From an uncultured Saprospiraceae bacterium (GTDB lineage: Bacteria; Bacteroidota; Bacteroidia; Chitinophagales; Saprospiraceae), in assembly GCA_937959095.1 (NCBI GenBank), contig CALGLY010000504.1, forward strand, positions 1 through 13,034: 13,034 nucleotides of DNA, in the 5' to 3' direction. The position numbers were made by a program, and so were the translations under genes. The notes beneath the pieces were generated by a model. That model was not told the DNA's origin. It saw only the letters and a list, made by a program, of their open reading frames with translations, and searched no databases. This document shows positions 5,960 through 13,034 of the stretch, one piece after another (within the stretch, counting starts at the first letter, position 1; each line of letters starts with the position of its first letter).

Positions 5960-6010
5960 GAGTGAATAATTTTTGAAGATATTTACTCCTTCAAAATTAG
6001 ACATTCACTC
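5960..6010 (-). promoter_or_regulatory. Sigma-gene control region: -7 box and three GAGTRAAT half-sites
   Basis: On the minus strand, TAATTTTG (plus 5999-5992) fits the TAnnTTTG box, about 65 bases before the sigma ATG; no good -33 TTTG is present at the usual distance. Around it lie GAGTGAAT (plus 6010-6003), GAGTAAAT (plus 5988-5981) and the inverted copy ATTCACTC (plus 5967-5960), with starts 22 and 21 bases apart. The two inner copies form a 12-pair hairpin, AAGGAGTGAATA (5957-5968) against TATTTACTCCTT (5980-5991), with one G-T pair. This could be an operator array, an ECF-dependent promoter element or an RNA leader hairpin. Confidence 0.5.
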
Positions 6011-6169
6011 GTAGAATATTTGCTGATTAGACAAAGAGAGAAATGTTTTTTTTCCATTCAAGCCGTTTTTTTTGAAGGAAGCACAACAAAATTAGCAAAT
6101 TTAGCATCCAAATAAGGGACAATATGAGCAAGCTTAGAGCAGTCATTCTAATAAACCCTAGCTTTTCGC

Positions 6170-6198
6170 TTTGCTTTAAACAAGGTTTATTACTTTTG
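6170..6198 (+). promoter_or_regulatory. Candidate promoter for the DUF2723 gene
   Basis: TTTG at 6170-6173 and TACTTTTG at 6191-6198, with a 17-base spacer (slightly short of the usual 19). It would give a leader of roughly 165 bases containing the palindrome and the AGATCTCAA repeats. Confidence 0.45.
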
Positions 6199-6213
6199 TG
6201 GACTTTTTGCAAT

Positions 6214-6298
6214 AAAGTAATTTAGACATTTTGATTTTTGGACGTTTAGAATAGATAAAAATCTAAATATCCAAAAGACTAAAAATCTAAATAACTTT
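6214..6298. repeat. Imperfect palindromic repeat in the DUF2723 leader
   Basis: Arms 6214-6250 and 6262-6298 are inverted copies matching at 29 of 37 positions around an 11-base loop; further G-T pairs would be possible in RNA. Matching blocks include TTTAGA at both ends of the left arm and TTTTGGA in the middle. The right arm and loop contain the 13-base direct repeat AAAAATCTAAATA (6257-6269 and 6281-6293). It may be a dispersed intergenic palindrome or a folded leader. Confidence 0.6.
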
Positions 6299-6371
6299 TC
6301 TAGAAAGATAATTAGAAGATAGATCTCAACTGCGAAACGCGAGGCAGATCTCAAATCTCACATCTAATACA

Positions 6372-9300
6372 ATGAAATCATATCAAAAATGGTACAATAT
6401 CGCGGGTTGGGTAGTATTTGCTATCGCCATGATAGTGTATTACTTTTCCGTAGAACGTACAGGAAGCCTTTGGGACTGTGGGGAATTTATTACAGGAGCA
6501 TATAAGCTACAAGTAGTACACCCACCTGGTGCGCCACTGTTTTTACTTATTGGACGAATGTTCACCTTGCCAGCCGAATGGTTTTCGGAAGACCCTGCCA
6601 TGATTTCTTTTGCAGTTAATTTGCTTTCGGCAACTTGTACGGCATTCATGGCTGCTTTTGTATGCTGGATTACGATTCGCTTAGGCAAACTCTCCATGGT
6701 TGGTCGCGAAAATACCGTATCACAAGGGCAAGCAATGGCACTAGTAGGTGCAGGTATAGCTGGTGGATTGACTTCTGCCTTTTGTAGTTCCATTTGGTTT
6801 TCAGCTGTGGAAGGCGAGGTATATGCCATGTCTACCTTCTTTACTGCGCTCACGCTTTGGGCAGTAGTGAAATGGTATAGCTTACCAAATGAAGGACAAA
6901 ACGATCGTTGGTTAGTGTTTGCGGTATATGCAGCGGGGCTTTCCATAGGCGTACACCTTTTGAGTATGCTAACCTTTCCTGCATTGGCCTTGTTTTACTA
7001 TTTCAAAAAATACGAAAAACATAGCCTCTTTGGTATGGCTGTAGCTGCGGCTATGGGGGTTTTATCTATTACCCTGATTCAGAAATTTATCATCGTTGGT
7101 ATTCCGCAACTATGGGCTTGGTTCGATATCATGCTAGTGAATGCAGGTTTGCCTGTTCATTCAGGAATTGTACCGACTTTATTGATTGTTGGCGGATTGC
7201 TTAGCTTCGGGCTATTCCAAGCACATAAGCGCGGTAGTGCTCTTTTACAAAAAATAGTTGTAGCCTTAGCCCTTGTAGTCATTAGCTTCTCTACCCTCGG
7301 TGTAGTCGTTATTCGTGCCAATGCGAATACGCCTATCAACATGAACGATCCTAGTGATGCGACACGCCTATTGCCTTACCTCAATCGGGAGCAATACGGA
7401 GAGCGTCCATTGCTTTATGGACCAGATTTTGATGCCGATCCTGTAAAGTCAAATACCACTGACCGCTACGGCTTGGTAGAAGGTAAAGATGGAGACTTTA
7501 GATATGAAGTTGTAGACGAAAAAGTACAATATGAGTACGCAGGCAAAGACAAGCGATTCTTGCCGCGTATGGGAGATTATACGCAAAGCCGACCCGACCT
7601 TTATAAACGGTGGATGCAAAGCTGGGGCAGTAGTAACAAAGCCCCAAGCATGATGGATAACCTGAAATTCATGGTCAATTATCAGCTCGGCTGGATGTAT
7701 TGGCGATATTTCATGTGGAATTTCTCTGGACGACAAAACGCCTCGCAAGGCTACTATAATTGGGATGTCTCCACAGGCAACTGGGCTTCGGGTATCACAC
7801 CGATAGATGAAGCGCGGCTACACGAAATGTCCGAAATGCCTACCTCCATGAAGGAAGCCCCTGGGCGCAATAGTTACTATATGTTGCCCTTCCTCTTTGG
7901 CTTGCTAGGCTTATTATTCCATTTCCAGAAACGCCCGAATGATGCCCTCGGCTTACTCGCGCTCTTCATTATCACAGGAGTTGGGATTGTGATTTATTCC
8001 AACCAGCCTCCAAATGAACCCCGCGAACGAGATTATGTATTAGCGGGTTCCTTCTTTACCTATTCTATTTGGGTCGGTATGGCAGTGCTTGCACTCTATG
8101 AAATTTTGCGCGAACGCGCCAAATTAAATGGCAATATCGCCGCAGGAGTAGGTACTGCCCTCGTGTTGCTTGCTCCTCTATTAATGGGGACGCAAAACTT
8201 CGACGATCATAGCCGTCGTCACCACACCGGTTCGCGCGATTATGCGTCGAATTTCTTAAATTCGGTAGAAGAAAACGCCATCATATTCACCTATGGCGAT
8301 AATGATACCTATCCGCTTTGGTATGCCCAAGAGGTCGAAGAGATTCGGACAGATGTGCGGGTAGTGAACCTTAGTTTGATCGCCGTCGATTGGTATATCG
8401 ACCAACTCCGTAGGAAGGTAAATGATTCGCCTGCCATAGATATGACCATGACTGCCGAGCAGATACGTGGTCGCAAGCGCGTGATTTTGCCGTACTTCAA
8501 TCAAGCACAAAATCCTGACCCAAGTCAGTACGACCCAAGTAAGGATAGAGAAACGAGCTTGAAGGATTTCATAAAATATCTTTCGGAAGATCACCCTGTA
8601 TCAGGTGGTGGCACTCGAAAATATGCAAGTCATTTCCGTACCAAGCGCGTCTTCATTCCTGTGAATAAGCAGGAAGTCTTCGCCAATGGCACGGTCAATC
8701 CTTCGGATACGGGCAAGGTCGTAGATCGTGTGAGTTTCCGTATAGATAAGAGTTCCTTGATAAAGGATGAGATTGCTATTTTAGATATTATTGCCAATAA
8801 TGCCTTCAAGCGGCCTATCTATTTCGCGGTGACTTGTCAGCCAAGCAAAATGATGAATTTGCGTCCTTATATGCAGCTAGAAGGTTTAGCCTTGCGCATC
8901 ATTCCTATCAAGTCGGAAGGCGATCGTGTGTATAGCGTAATCGGTAGCGGACGCGTAGATACGGAGAAAGCATACGATAATGTAATGAACAAATTCCTTT
9001 GGGGGAATTTCGACAAGCATAAGCTTCATGTAGATGGTAGTTACCTGCCAAGTATCCAAAGTCATCGCCTGATGATGCTTCGCACGGCTTCCAACTTGAT
9101 GGAGGAAAACAAACCAGACAAAGCAGTAGCGATGGCAGAGAAGTACTTGGAGGTGTTCCCACACAAGAACTTCCCTTACGACTACAATGCCATGTACTTT
9201 ATAGATGTGATTGTACAAGCCAAACGCTATGAAAAAGCAAAGCCGCACTTGACGCTATTAGCACAAGAGACAGCAGAACGACTTAATTTCTACGGCTCGC

Positions 9301-9467
9301 TAAGTGATCCAGATTTGAAATCCTTCGAGCAGGATTATCAATTGGCTATCACGACCACGCAGCAGCTTTTCCGCACGGTAGAGCGCATGGATGACGCGGA
9401 TTTCTTGAAGACAATAGAAGACTTACTTGGTCCTTATCGCATCTCGGATGAGGATTTGAGGGGGTAA
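6372..9467 (+). CDS. DUF2723 family GT-C-like membrane protein (possible protein O-mannosyltransferase relative) with TPR-like tail
   Basis: 1031 residues. The N-terminal DUF2723 region has a first membrane helix (11-25) and then a large conserved loop, SLWDCGEFITGAYKL, with D35 and E38, followed by HPPGAPLF at 50-57. An acidic residue in the first outer loop is the usual catalytic site of GT-C glycosyltransferases. VEGEVYAMSTFF at 146-157 is a further family mark. About ten membrane helices follow up to residue 314, and four more lie between 500 and 606. Outer-facing segments include the DPSDATRLLPYL stretch (326-337), PPNEPRERDY (546-555) and TYGDNDTYPLW (640-650). Residues about 900-970 look TPR-like. 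Human TMEM260, a related protein, is reported to O-mannosylate receptors, so a role in sugar transfer to exported proteins is reasonable but inferred. Length is normal for Bacteroidetes members. It is monocistronic, with a terminator 26 bases downstream. Confidence 0.88.
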   Translation: MKSYQKWYNIAGWVVFAIAMIVYYFSVERTGSLWDCGEFITGAYKLQVVHPPGAPLFLLIGRMFTLPAEWFSEDPAMISFAVNLLSATCTAFMAAFVCWITIRLGKLSMVGRENTVSQGQAMALVGAGIAGGLTSAFCSSIWFSAVEGEVYAMSTFFTALTLWAVVKWYSLPNEGQNDRWLVFAVYAAGLSIGVHLLSMLTFPALALFYYFKKYEKHSLFGMAVAAAMGVLSITLIQKFIIVGIPQLWAWFDIMLVNAGLPVHSGIVPTLLIVGGLLSFGLFQAHKRGSALLQKIVVALALVVISFSTLGVVVIRANANTPINMNDPSDATRLLPYLNREQYGERPLLYGPDFDADPVKSNTTDRYGLVEGKDGDFRYEVVDEKVQYEYAGKDKRFLPRMGDYTQSRPDLYKRWMQSWGSSNKAPSMMDNLKFMVNYQLGWMYWRYFMWNFSGRQNASQGYYNWDVSTGNWASGITPIDEARLHEMSEMPTSMKEAPGRNSYYMLPFLFGLLGLLFHFQKRPNDALGLLALFIITGVGIVIYSNQPPNEPRERDYVLAGSFFTYSIWVGMAVLALYEILRERAKLNGNIAAGVGTALVLLAPLLMGTQNFDDHSRRHHTGSRDYASNFLNSVEENAIIFTYGDNDTYPLWYAQEVEEIRTDVRVVNLSLIAVDWYIDQLRRKVNDSPAIDMTMTAEQIRGRKRVILPYFNQAQNPDPSQYDPSKDRETSLKDFIKYLSEDHPVSGGGTRKYASHFRTKRVFIPVNKQEVFANGTVNPSDTGKVVDRVSFRIDKSSLIKDEIAILDIIANNAFKRPIYFAVTCQPSKMMNLRPYMQLEGLALRIIPIKSEGDRVYSVIGSGRVDTEKAYDNVMNKFLWGNFDKHKLHVDGSYLPSIQSHRLMMLRTASNLMEENKPDKAVAMAEKYLEVFPHKNFPYDYNAMYFIDVIVQAKRYEKAKPHLTLLAQETAERLNFYGSLSDPDLKSFEQDYQLAITTTQQLFRTVERMDDADFLKTIEDLLGPYRISDEDLRG

Positions 9468-9492
9468 GTGTTTCTTTTTTTCTATATAACAC

Positions 9493-9527
9493 GAAAGCCC
9501 TTCCAGATTTTTTTTGGGAGGGCTTTC
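9493..9527 (+). terminator. Hairpin terminator after the DUF2723 gene
   Basis: GAAAGCCCTTCC (9493-9504) pairs with GGGAGGGCTTTC (9516-9527) with one T-G wobble. The loop is T-rich and the downstream tract TCTTTG is weak, so termination may be incomplete. It lies between convergent genes. Confidence 0.7.
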
Positions 9528-9533
9528 TCTTTG

Positions 9534-9686
9534 AAAAAACTATAACCTACGCTTTTTTCACTCACGCTTGTATAGCTAAATCAGAATAAAGTGACATTGT
9601 TTCTTTCTAACTATCAAGTGATTTTAGCACGTTCGTGGAGTTTGTTTGCTGCACGCAGGCGTTTCTTAACCAACTAAAAGGAGGCA
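9534..9686. other. Convergent intergenic stretch
   Basis: No gene, no clear terminator for the minus-strand VCBS gene and no promoter-like boxes were found here. A short plus-strand frame that begins at 9635 runs into the VCBS gene and is a shadow of it. Confidence 0.5.
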
Positions 9687-12600
9687 CTAGTACTTTAAAA
9701 TTTGAACGCTTCTTCCATTCCGAAAAACAAAAATCTGCTCCCCAATGCCCAAAATCTCTCGCACTTCCCCAATTATCCGCAAACCACTCTCCAAAGCAGA
9801 AGTTGCTTCAAAATCGCCTTTGCCATTGCCTAGAAGTAATGTACCATAACTCGCATCATATTTACCCAATTCAGGTTTCACCCGATGAAAATTGCCCCCT
9901 AGCAGCAGGTCTAAATTACCATCTTGATTAAAGTCATGCACCAAAATGCCATGTATGGGCGAAAACTGTGCTTCTGTTGGTAGGGGATGTGCTTCAAGAC
10001 CATTACCCGTATTTTCGAGATACATCGAACGCATTTCGTAGGCGTAAAGATGCGTGGCGCGTTCCAAACGTTGGGGCGGTATAAAATCGGTGATTTGCTG
10101 TTCAGCATAACTTTCGTAGCGCAAATATTTCTTTTTCAAAGCAGGGAGTTGCATCACCAAATCATTGCGCTGTACGAGGGGATAGGATTCTTCGCCATTG
10201 TAAGCCGTCAAAATGTGGTCAGCCATGCCATTCACATCAAAGTCAGAAATATAGAGTTCCAAAGGCTGCTCAGGCGTAGCACGTAGGCGCGTATTCAAGC
10301 CATGATTCCCGATGATAGCATCCAAATCGCCATCTGCATCAATGTCCGCGAGTTCTAGACAATTCCAAAAACCATTACTATTAGATAATTCGGTTTTTGT
10401 GAATTTACCACCTTCGTTTTTGAATAAGGTTATTGGCATCCATTCGCCTACAATAAGCAAATCTTGGTCTTGGTCGCCGTCCGCATCTAGCCATTTTGCA
10501 TCGGTCATCAAACCGAGTGCTTTTAGGTCAGGGGCAAGGGTTTCGCTGACTTCTTTGAAAGTGCCTTTACCATCGTTTTCTAACAAATAACCATCTGTTG
10601 GTAAGCCGTAGAGATAAGGTTTTAGACGTGTCCCGACAAATAAATCTTGGTCTCCATCTTGATCAAAATCGGCTGCTGCTACGCAAGAACTACTAGAAGG
10701 TTTTGCACTTGGTAGGCGTTGTTCTGAAAGTTGAAACGTACCATTTGTATTGATGTAAAGACGGTCAAATAAATCCGTAGAGCGAGGCGAAAATTCATTA
10801 CTACCACTTGCTACGTATAAATCTAAATCGTCATCGCCATCCGCATCGAAGAAAAGACAATCGCTATCTTCGGACGCGACATTTTGGGCGAAAATTGCTT
10901 CTTGTACTTGCTCAAAATCGCCCAACGTATTTTGTAAAAATAACGCCCCTGCTTGTCCCTTTGCACCACATACGAAGAGGTCTTCTAGTCCATCGCCATT
11001 CACATCCCCTTTGGTGGCTTTTGGTCCGTCTGCTGATTTCATTTTGAAGCGTAAACGATCCCGATCGAAGTCGGAAAAGCGGTTTTCTTGATGGGTATAG
11101 TCTAAGCTAGTTTCGGATGGGTAGAAAATGGATAGGCGAGCTTGAAGTTGCCCGTCCATTGCTGTACCTGGGCGACTATCCGTTCGCCTATCCACTGAAT
11201 CCCGCTCCTTCAATTCCAATAGCTGATTCACATTCACATTTCCCAACTTCTGCATCTTGCCCGAATTCCAAGTCACCACAACACTATCCAAAGCCTCCAC
11301 TTCCCCCAACCCAAAATGCAGACGATGATCCACACAAGACTGAAAACCACGCATCGGAGCTTGCTCCTGATGCCATTGCCGCCCTTGTGCATATACGCGC
11401 ACGCTCGCGCCTAGTCCGTAGGTGTTCTTTTCTTCGCCTGTGAGCGTGACGGAAAGTGTATTTTGCCCGCGCTCCCGTGCCTGATTTTTGTAGACAAAAG
11501 GCGGCTGATTAACATTATTAATAATCAAATCCAAATCACCATCATTATCCAAATCGCCATAAGCCGAACCATTGGAAAAAGAAGGCGTAGCTAAGCCCCA
11601 ATCCGTTGCCTGATTGGTGAAGGTATAGTCGTCATTATTGCGAAACGCATAATTAGCAAGGGCTTGCGAAGGCATCGCATCCACCAGTTTTAGGATAGCT
11701 TGTTCTTCGGTACGGATAAGTTCGCGAACACGCTCTGGATTGGAGTAAAAATTGACATAATCTTGGTCGAGCAGGTCTTTATAGATGCCATTCGCCACGA
11801 AAATATCCTTGTATCCATCGCAATCCATATCGAAGAGTAGTGCACCCCAACTCCAGTCGGTGGCTTCCACACCAGCCAGTCGTCCAATTTCAGAGAAGCT
11901 GCCATTGCCATTATTAAGCTGCAAAACATTGCGCCCAAACTGATGAGCGTAACCCGTCTGGACTTTCAATTGGTACTTATCCCAAGTCTCGAATTGCGTC
12001 TTGGTTTTGTAGCGCGCATCATCGGGTGGCAGCATTTCGGTGACGAAGATTTCGGGCTGTCCGTCATTCGTCAAATCTGCCATATCTGCGCCCATAGAAC
12101 CCATGCTAAGATCGCGGATATAGCTTTCCAAATCCTCCTGAAAAGTGCCATCTTGTTGATTGATATAGAGATAATCCTTTTCAAAAAAATCGTTGGAGAC
12201 ATAAATATCTTGCCAGCCGTCGGTATTCACATCGCCTATTGTCACCCCCAAGCCAAAGCCAATTGCACTGCCGTAAATACCCGCTTCCTCACTCACATCG
12301 GTGAAGTGATTGCCCTCGTTGCGATAGAGTTTGTTGCCACCTTCGGGGTCGCGGACTTCGCGATTGTCTTTGCGGAGATCGTTGCCCGCCCCAATCGAGC
12401 GTAAAGAGTTGTTCAGCAAGTAAGCATCTAGGTCACCATCCTTATCGTAGTCAAAAAAGACCGCGTGTACAGACAGCCCTTCATCGGCTATACCCCACAC
12501 CTTCGCTTGCTCCGAAAAAGTCCCATCCTGATTGTTGATAAACAACTCATTGTGTCGCTTGCCTGCACTCGCTGGCGGCCCAGATTTACAGACATACAAA

Positions 12601-12971
12601 TCGAGCCAACCATCGCCATTCACATCTGCCATACTCACGCCTGTACTCCACACGCCCGAACATGCCACACCTGCCTGTTTCGTCACCTCTTCAAATTGAA
12701 AATCGCCTCGATTCAAGTACAGTCGATTATCTACCAAATTGCCAGCAAAATACACATCCAAAAGTCCATCGCGATTCACATCGCCGAGTGCTACGCCTGC
12801 ACCATTGTAGAAATTGCGAAAAGTATAGGTGTTGAATTCTTCGGTTGGAGTGAGGGTGTTTTCAAATTGAATTCCTGTTTTGCTTCCAGGGAGGGATTGG
12901 AAGAGGGTGTCTGTGGGATTGGTGCAAGTGGTGAAAACGAGCAGTAGGAAGAGTGCAAAACGTTGGTGCAT
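9687..12971 (-). CDS. Secreted or lipid-anchored VCBS/FG-GAP repeat protein with central ASPIC/UnbV domain
   Basis: 1094 residues. The N-terminus is hydrophobic up to Cys16 (LLLVFTTC), a possible but imperfect lipobox (Thr at -1). Seven calcium-loop repeats of the DxNxDGxxD type follow, at about 63-72, 115-124, 173-182, 246-255, 298-307, 380-389 and 472-481. An ASPIC/UnbV domain lies at about 519-588 (GLGASVRVYAQG, then HFGLGEVEALDSVVVTW). Seven more loops lie at about 655, 708, 767, 828, 875, 909 and 1012. The fifth and thirteenth are degenerate (Glu or Asn/Met replacing key residues). FG-GAP repeats build seven-bladed integrin-like propellers, so two complete propellers joined by the ASPIC domain are likely. 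Such proteins are abundant in Bacteroidetes and are presumed to bind calcium and surface ligands or glycans; the ligand here is unknown. No sorting domain ends the protein, which stops soon after the last repeat. Confidence 0.92.
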   Translation of the reverse strand: MHQRFALFLLLVFTTCTNPTDTLFQSLPGSKTGIQFENTLTPTEEFNTYTFRNFYNGAGVALGDVNRDGLLDVYFAGNLVDNRLYLNRGDFQFEEVTKQAGVACSGVWSTGVSMADVNGDGWLDLYVCKSGPPASAGKRHNELFINNQDGTFSEQAKVWGIADEGLSVHAVFFDYDKDGDLDAYLLNNSLRSIGAGNDLRKDNREVRDPEGGNKLYRNEGNHFTDVSEEAGIYGSAIGFGLGVTIGDVNTDGWQDIYVSNDFFEKDYLYINQQDGTFQEDLESYIRDLSMGSMGADMADLTNDGQPEIFVTEMLPPDDARYKTKTQFETWDKYQLKVQTGYAHQFGRNVLQLNNGNGSFSEIGRLAGVEATDWSWGALLFDMDCDGYKDIFVANGIYKDLLDQDYVNFYSNPERVRELIRTEEQAILKLVDAMPSQALANYAFRNNDDYTFTNQATDWGLATPSFSNGSAYGDLDNDGDLDLIINNVNQPPFVYKNQARERGQNTLSVTLTGEEKNTYGLGASVRVYAQGRQWHQEQAPMRGFQSCVDHRLHFGLGEVEALDSVVVTWNSGKMQKLGNVNVNQLLELKERDSVDRRTDSRPGTAMDGQLQARLSIFYPSETSLDYTHQENRFSDFDRDRLRFKMKSADGPKATKGDVNGDGLEDLFVCGAKGQAGALFLQNTLGDFEQVQEAIFAQNVASEDSDCLFFDADGDDDLDLYVASGSNEFSPRSTDLFDRLYINTNGTFQLSEQRLPSAKPSSSSCVAAADFDQDGDQDLFVGTRLKPYLYGLPTDGYLLENDGKGTFKEVSETLAPDLKALGLMTDAKWLDADGDQDQDLLIVGEWMPITLFKNEGGKFTKTELSNSNGFWNCLELADIDADGDLDAIIGNHGLNTRLRATPEQPLELYISDFDVNGMADHILTAYNGEESYPLVQRNDLVMQLPALKKKYLRYESYAEQQITDFIPPQRLERATHLYAYEMRSMYLENTGNGLEAHPLPTEAQFSPIHGILVHDFNQDGNLDLLLGGNFHRVKPELGKYDASYGTLLLGNGKGDFEATSALESGLRIIGEVREILGIGEQIFVFRNGRSVQILKY

Positions 12972-13008
12972 GAATCTTTTTTCTTATGAAAAGTAAAATA
13001 GCTATCGA

Positions 13009-13030
13009 AGATACAGATTTTGTTGTATCT
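13009..13030. promoter_or_regulatory. Inverted repeat upstream of the VCBS gene
   Basis: AGATACA (13009-13015) and TGTATCT (13024-13030) form a perfect 7-base inverted repeat with an 8-base spacer, 38-59 bases before the VCBS start codon on the minus strand. The minus-strand TATCTTCG immediately downstream is one base off the TAnnTTTG box, so this could be an operator near a weak promoter. It may be chance in a short window edge. Confidence 0.3.
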
Positions 13031-13034
13031 CCTA

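Larger units (their letters stand above)
5928..6371. other. 444-base divergent intergenic region between the ECF sigma and DUF2723 genes
   Basis: It holds the sigma control region at its left end, a candidate DUF2723 promoter at 6170-6198, an imperfect palindrome at 6214-6298, and two AGATCTCAA direct repeats at 6321-6329 and 6346-6354 just before the DUF2723 start. The span 6030-6165 is without recognisable sites; the only open frame there is short and lacks an ATG start. Confidence 0.6.

Noticed and set aside
6027..6212. Minus-strand 61-residue frame with a hydrophobic segment
   Set aside because: It begins with TTG rather than ATG, has no ribosome-binding or promoter support, and overlaps the candidate DUF2723 promoter; the hydrophobic stretch is a by-product of A/T-rich DNA.
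9635..9931. Plus-strand 98-residue frame at the end of the VCBS gene
   Set aside because: About 245 bases of it are antisense to the strongly supported VCBS gene and the protein has no recognisable features.
9687..12971. Regularly spaced similar sequences that could be mistaken for a DNA repeat array or CRISPR
   Set aside because: The similarity comes from codons of the DxDxDG calcium loops; spacing is irregular (about 26-100 residues) and there are no identical repeats.

Overview
The window looks like a chromosomal segment from a member of the Bacteroidota (Bacteroidetes). The evidence is a T9SS type B and a T9SS type A C-terminal sorting domain, a DUF2723 membrane protein, a bacterial geranylgeranylglyceryl phosphate synthase, a giant FG-GAP/VCBS + ASPIC/UnbV protein, and promoters of the Bacteroidetes type (TTTG about 19 bases before TAnnTTTG). 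A marine or activated-sludge Saprospiraceae-like organism would fit, but that placement is a guess. I see no phage or transposase genes and no CRISPR array.

Left part (1-2200, all + strand): the 3' end of a large secreted protein (T9SS type B tail); dcd (dCTP deaminase); a 267-base gap holding a MITE-like inverted-repeat element flanked by AGCAT; a GGGP synthase with its own promoter and an intrinsic terminator that overlaps its stop codon; and tRNA-Phe(GAA) with an almost ideal Bacteroidetes promoter and its own terminator.

Middle part (2250-5930, all - strand): a five-gene cluster read right to left. It runs ECF sigma factor, single-pass anti-sigma factor, a small membrane-anchored His-rich Spy/CnrX-like protein (start overlapping the anti-sigma stop), an AT-rich orphan lipoprotein, and a T9SS-exported protein with Spy/CpxP-like helices plus acidic and Arg/Gly/His-rich low-complexity segments. 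It ends at a strong bidirectional terminator. The layout recalls the CnrYXH logic (sigma, membrane anti-sigma, periplasmic metal/stress sensor), here extended to a lipoprotein and an exported effector. The DNA before the sigma gene carries three GAGTRAAT half-sites spaced 21-22 bases apart around a candidate -7 box. This cluster is the best candidate for a little-described system in the window.

Right part (6170-13034): a + strand DUF2723 gene (GT-C-like membrane protein, possible protein O-mannosyltransferase relative) behind a long leader with a palindromic repeat, ending at a terminator; then, convergently on the - strand, a 1094-residue secreted VCBS/ASPIC protein with exactly seven calcium-loop repeats on each side of the ASPIC domain.
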